A stretch of 64,000 nt of DNA, from assembly GCA_916613615.1 (NCBI GenBank), contig OU744724.1:31517452-31581451 (forward strand). Reading direction: 5' to 3'. The stretch comes from Steromphala cineraria. Its lineage: Eukaryota > Mollusca > Gastropoda > Trochida > Trochidae. Below are positions 59,321 to 64,000 of this stretch, in pieces (within the stretch, counting starts at the first letter, position 1; the number at the start of each line of letters is the position of its first letter). A model generated the notes under the pieces. The model was not told the origin of the DNA, did not search any database, and was given only the letters and a program-made list of their open reading frames with translations. A program made the translations under genes and the position numbers.

Positions 59321-60980
59321 TCAACATGAAGAATGTCAGAATACACAGGGCTGACATTAGCAGATAATAAATGATCACATTGCATGACTCCTAAACTGAA
59401 TTCTTCTTTATTTATGTAACATATTTTATTTATTTCCAGAGGCTCTCAATATTGACTGGTTTTCGTCACATTAATCTTTCTCTGCGGTAACTGGGTATTG
59501 TAACTGATATTTCTGTTCTCTATGATAATGACAACCAAATTACTATTCATTGTTTACGGCAGTCATTTACTTCATTGTTTCAAGAAAATAAAGACATTAA
59601 AGACGTTAATGTCAACATCATTTTACATCATGCAACACTTTGTATCACTCAAATGAATTAATGATGAGAGAGATAGAGGCAAGTAAAAGTGTCACAAGAT
59701 CTTAAAATTCAAAGATAAAATTTTTTTACATCATATTTTAAGCAATATAATTAAACAAGCATACATGTAGACTTAGTTAAACTGTCTATTTATCCATAAT
59801 TATGCCTCAAACCATTAGTCAATCTCTTAATACAGAATTCACTTATGAAGTTATTCTTAAAGATTTATGTGGCTATAAGAAAGCAAAAATAGTAAACTGA
59901 CTGAAAATTTGAAATTGCTAGCACCATTTCATTTATCCTCAGGTTATCTTTGAAATTCTATTTTTGAAATGTTACAGATAACCCATGATATACTGAATTA
60001 TCATAGTTTTCTATAACCTACTTTCATGATGACACGAATGGACTGAATTTTCATTGGCTCAATTTGGAAAGGTAAAATTGGCAGGACTTGAGTTTTGAGT
60101 TTAAACCATTATTCTAACATGACACGAAAACTAGTTTGAAAATACTGTGTTCTGATTGGTTACTCATAAACATTTTGGAGTAATTATTTCGCCGATAATC
60201 ACCTTTAATTATTTACGACTGCTTCACATTCCTCCGCGCACGAGTATACAATCTGCACTCAGCGACTTTCTGTTTGGCGACGACACTTTAAATTTCAATA
60301 TCAGAAACTTGTCGACATTTTGAAACACCTACAAATTTTAATCGAATAACCAGGTATTTTGTTCCTGTTTGAAGTGTTTCTTACTGCTTCGCGATGTAAA
60401 TTAATCACAGTCCACAGATCTAAAACAAAATCACCGATCGCAACACCTCTCATACAGCGATTCGTCAACTGAACGGAAGCGACTTTATTCTTTAATTTCG
60501 CTGAATGCTGTCACTGCCCCTACCTCTAATTTACAAGTGACCACTTTTCCTGTCACAGTCCTCCCAACCATGACACAAAATATAACTTTCTTGATAGCTT
60601 TCACTAAGTTTGAAACAGTTCACCGACACGTAGTGAACAACTATTTTCAGAGTAACGTCCCTTGATTTGGTCAGTCCTTGTCGCTCTTGTAGGGGTGATG
60701 GGTCGACCCATGGATTTAGGTAAAAATTCGTAAATTTGACGACATTGAAAACTGTTCTCTATTGATAATATGCTCAATAGATTACAGATGAGTCTATTTA
60801 AAAACGTGTTTTCTGTATGTAATGACATTTTAATTGTTATGTGTTCTTTATAAAAGTGGACTGTACCGTTGTTTTGCAAGTGAGTGGAACCGGTCTGCAC
60901 CGGTTTGACCTAATCACATTGCTTTTGCGCAAGTCAAAATAGTTCCATCTTTTTTGACTAATTAGTCATGTTAGAATGGT
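59321..60980. other. non-coding stretch, no gene seen
   Basis: The segment 60180-60700 has more CpG than its surroundings, but no exon can be read. CATTATTCTAACATGACAC near 60105 and GTCATGTTAGAATGGT near 60963 form a short inverted pair about 870 bp apart, which may mark the ends of an old transposon. Confidence 0.4.
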
Positions 60981-61137
60981 GATAAATCCATTCTGTTTTT
61001 TATTTTGGGGTTGTATGTCGTGCATTCTTTACCCCTAAATAAACATTTCAAACCTCGCAAGCTCGGTTTGAAATTATATTTAGGGGTAAAGAATGCACGA
61101 CATACAACCCCAAAATAAAAAACAGAATGGATTTATC
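60981..61137. repeat. long perfect inverted repeat (hairpin)
   Basis: The arms match perfectly over 61 bp: from GATAAATCCATTCTGTTTTT through TATTTTGGGGTTGTATGTCG and TGCATTCTTTACCCCTAAAT at 60981-61041, and the complement at 61077-61137. Inside, TTTCAAACC and GGTTTGAAA add a further 9-bp stem around a loop of about 10 bases. It is non-coding. Two identical arms this close imply a recent origin, or maintenance by gene conversion. Confidence 0.95.
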
Positions 61138-61184
61138 CCCTAAATATCCCTGAATCATTTTTCGTGACTTCATGTTTTTTGATA

Positions 61185-61359
61185 CAGTAGAACACGGATA
61201 TAACAAACTCGGATATAGCAAACAGTCGGCTATAGTGAAAAAAAATTCAAGTCCCGTCCCTATATAATATCATTAATATTTATATGCGTATAGCGAACAC
61301 CGGATATCGCAAACTAAACTCTTTGGTCCCTTGGAGTTTGTTATATCTGAGTTTTACTG
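61185..61359 (+). mobile_element. pogo/Tigger-type MITE, second copy
   Basis: CAGTAGAACACGGATATAAC at the left (after TA, 61183-61184) and a diverged reverse counterpart ending TATCTGAGTTTTACTG (before TA, 61360-61361). Internal segments GTCCCGTCCCTATATAATAT and TTTGGTCCCTTG are shared, in reverse, with 31379-31509. It is longer than the first copy because of an extra segment. Confidence 0.82.
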
Positions 61360-61610
61360 TAATTGAAAAGAAGTCTTGAGACAACAAGAGGCAACATAAC
61401 AAGCTCACATTGAAGAAAAAATAAGGCTTGTTTAATTCTTTTCTCGAGAATCTGAGTGACAGAGGAAGTCAGTAGTGAGTCTCGTCCCATGAAGTGACAT
61501 GGTTGATGAAGAAGCTGCAGTAGAGGACTGAAGCACAAAGGGTATCAGTTACAAGCAGTGAGTCAACCATCTTGACTTGAGGGATTAATGATTCTCACAC
61601 TCACTCTTGA

Positions 61611-61850
61611 TTAGTCCTGCTTCATGGCTGTGTATTACATAGGAGCCTTTAATACAGTCTAGGTCATAATTCTCACATTGTTCCTAATCCCTTTCTTTAT
61701 TGAATAAAATACGTTTATATCAAAATCATAATTCTGCAAATCTGAATTCATAGTGTTTAGTCTGTGAAATGAAAAACCTTAAGAAAAATGATAATTTAAA
61801 TGAACGTTCATCAATTATTGTAAATATTTCTTAGACTAAATTTTAGTCTA
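61611..61850 (-). mobile_element. short non-autonomous element, family 2
   Basis: Reverse copy: TTAGTCCTGCTTCATGGCTG, TAGGAGCCTTTAATACAGTC, TAGG, and the terminal AGACTAAATTTTAGTCT palindrome at 61833-61849. It carries extra A+T-rich sequence in the middle. Confidence 0.72.
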
Positions 61851-61889
61851 TCTCTTAAGCAGAGCATTCACAGAACCCCTTTTATTCCA

Positions 61890-62044
61890 TGATATGTAGG
61901 AAATTGGTGTCTTTGAAACAGTCTAGGTCCCAATTCAGCAAGTCTAGAATTTAGTTTTTGATATGAAAAGTCTAAAGAATTAAGAAAAACCTTGGATAAA
62001 TATCCAGTGATTTTTAATTTTCAACATTTCACAGACTAATTTTA
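61890..62044 (-). repeat. family 2 fragment
   Basis: AACAGTCTAGGTCCCAATTC, AGCAAGTCTAGA, TTCACAGACTAATTTTAACG. A further tail-end fragment (CATGACTGTGTATGAAATTG, GAGCC, ACAGTCTATGTC) follows at 62066-62120. Confidence 0.6.
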
Positions 62045-62260
62045 ACGTAGCAGCTAGTCCTTCTACATGACTGTGTATGAAATTGGAGCCATTAACACAG
62101 TCTATGTCTTCATTCAGCAAGTGTACACTAAAACAGTCACTACATTTCTAAAATGACCATCCCAACTACAAACAATTTTGTTTTAATGTCTGGTCTTGGA
62201 AATTTCACAATACTACACTGAAAGTGTAGTTCTCAATGCAGGGACCATGATAGTCCTAAA

Positions 62261-62868
62261 TATATTTTATCCATGGATATTTTCAAAGTTTAAAGTTAGA
62301 AAAGTTCTGTTAGTTAGAGATTCATGAACACTAGACTGATGCTAGTCAAGGGAATAAATTCCATATATGTAATTGAAGCCACAAGTCAAGTACCACATGG
62401 GAAGAGATAATCTTTAGATAACTTGTTTCCTTCTCAGATAAAGAAACGTGCCATCCATGGCACAGAACCAGGAAGTGAAGTTTATCACGACTGAAAGCAG
62501 AGATTTGGAGCCTTAACACAGAGATGATATTACATCATTCAAACACAATAATACAATCAATTTGTATATTTTATCCATTGATATTTTTCAAGTTTAAAAT
62601 TAGAAAAGTTTTGATAGTTAGAGATTCATGAACACTATACTGATGCTAGTCAAGGGAATAAATTCTATATATGTAATTGAAGCCACAAGTCAAGTACCAC
62701 TTGGGAAGAGATAATCTTTAGATAACTTGTTTCCTTCTCAGATAAAGAAACGTGCCATCCATGGCACAGAACCAGGAAGTGAACTTTATCACGACTGAAA
62801 GCAGAGATTTGGAGCCTTAACACAGAGATGATATTACATCATTCAAACACAATAATACAATCAATTTG
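62261..62868 (+). repeat. tandem duplication, two copies of 304 bp
   Basis: 62261-62564 and 62565-62868 are nearly identical, both running from TATATTTTATCCAT through AGAGATTCATGAACACTA, GGAAGAGATAATCTTTAGAT, GAAACGTGCCATCCATGGCA to AATACAATCAATTTGT. Differences are scattered single bases. Confidence 0.92.
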
Positions 62869-63129
62869 TTATTTGATGAAAAGACAAAATCAATAGATTT
62901 GTTATTGAAACTACAACCCACTCCGCCAACAGAACAGGCATGAGAATGTTATTCATCTCAATTTCTTTAGATTTAGAAAAATAATAGGTGCCTATCATTG
63001 AAACCGCAAGTCACTCTGAAAATGAATTATATGTCTAGTGGTGTAAATTCAAGTCATTTTAAATTTATATAGTAAATATAGTAAATGTAATTAAATGTAT
63101 CGGTATGTAATTAAGCAACCTTTTCTCTC

Positions 63130-63290
63130 CCCAGTCATGCCAATTAAATGACTGTGTAGAAAATTAGAGCCTTCAATACAATCAATGTTCTCATCCAAGG
63201 AGTCGAGACTTAAGACCAAGAAATAAATATTTAACGTTATATTGCATTTTTTCAAGAAAAATACTTCACAGACTAGATGTTAGTTTATTC
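63130..63290 (-). repeat. family 2 fragment
   Basis: AAATGACTGTGTAGAAAATT, AGAGCCTTCAATACAATCAA, GGAGTCGAGACTTAAG and CACAGACTAGATGTTAGTTT follow the reverse family 2 order with heavy divergence. Confidence 0.5.
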
Positions 63291-64000
63291 TGTAACCAAT
63301 TCATACTAATGTTGATGCGAGTTTCCCATTCTTCATTCTCCGTCTTCGAAGTAGAAGTATGCATGTCAAAGATCTATGGGTTAAAGGGATCTATCACTCA
63401 AACCTCAAAGAGGGCTTCTCAGTAGAAAGAATGGAATCAAATACAAAAACTTCATCATTAAGACTTGAGAGATTGATTTGATTAAATTCTAGAAAGAATC
63501 AATGAACTAAAACCTTAATTAAGAAAATCCCTCTAATACTTTTGGCTTATGTACTGCAGAATGTGTTGAGATTACCAAGCTTAGCGCGAACCAATGGTTC
63601 TGTCATGATACATCCATACTTTCTTATTCGGTCATTTCAAATCTTTCCTTTTTTTACGGCCAAAACATTCTTCAAACCTCCCCTTTTTTGTAACGTTCAA
63701 GCACAATGCTCAGTTAAGATTATATCAAGTCTGGCACAAATCAATTGTTGTGTAAGTGAAACAACAAATAAGGCAACCTAGCGATAACACAAGCAATCAA
63801 AGAAGATTAAAGGAGACAAATAGACTCTTCTCAGCTTAGACAAGACCCAAGTCTTTGAGAATTCTCTTACCATGTTCTCAAGAGCTATGATTATCTTATT
63901 CTTTACAGACGTTTGAAAACAGGGCCATGGTCATATTTTCTCACAAAATATCCTTTTCTAGTAAAATACCCCAATATTTGTGATGTATGAGACATGTAGT
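63291..64000. other. non-coding stretch, no gene seen
   Basis: No exon was recognised on either strand. A 79-codon plus-strand frame at 63542-63781 is unremarkable. Confidence 0.45.

Larger units (their letters stand above)
56413..64000 (-). other. VPS39: probable long upstream intron of VPS39 (partial)
   Basis: No sequence that looks like the preceding VPS39 exon was found in this 7.6-kb interval, so it is most simply one long intron running out of the window. It is loaded with repeats, listed separately. Inference from absence: a diverged exon could have been missed. Confidence 0.5.

Overview
This window reads as nuclear DNA of an invertebrate animal, most likely a mollusc and probably a bivalve. 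It is A+T-rich, has no operons or ribosome-binding sites, carries spliced exons, and is crowded with interspersed repeats. Two dispersed sequences (near 55.9-56.1 kb and 56.6-56.8 kb) resemble repeats I remember from bivalve genomes; that assignment is from memory, not from a search.

Only one host gene can be named. The last two coding exons of VPS39 (Vam6/Vps39, a HOPS tethering subunit) lie on the minus strand at 54369-54453 and 56321-56412. They join in frame and encode the C-terminal zinc-binding tail. No earlier VPS39 exon was recognised up to 64000, so the next intron is probably longer than 7.5 kb. A second, speculative host gene is a two-exon minus-strand reading frame at 41279-41698 that would encode a small, possibly secreted protein of 77 residues.

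The rest is repeat landscape. 0-13 kb: intergenic or intronic DNA with short palindrome-bearing elements, a LINE 3' fragment (6985-7298), a GA array and an ATC array. 13.4-14.5 kb: a 5'-truncated L1-like LINE with a 15-bp target-site duplication and an open C-terminal frame. 15-25 kb: a complete but decayed Tc1-like transposon (17237-18737), GAT and GGTGA arrays, and one terminus of a TTAA-flanked element. 25-31 kb: little that can be recognised. 31-35 kb: a cluster of non-autonomous elements and foldbacks. 36-43 kb: more short elements, a 50-58 bp tandem array, the candidate small gene and a GC-rich block. 43.9-47.5 kb: a Penelope-like fragment, two tRNA-derived SINEs in opposite orientation and, between them, a 1.5-kb element with 19-bp inverted termini between TTAA sites. 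49-53.8 kb: degenerate tandem arrays with two MITEs inserted. 54.4-64 kb: the VPS39 3' end and its repeat-filled upstream intron, with a 55-bp minisatellite, a 61-bp perfect inverted repeat and a 304-bp tandem duplication.

I found no convincing new multi-gene system. The points most worth a second look are the TTAA-bounded families, the two palindrome-headed repeat families, the long perfect hairpin at 60981-61137, the Penelope-like palindrome, and the candidate small spliced gene.
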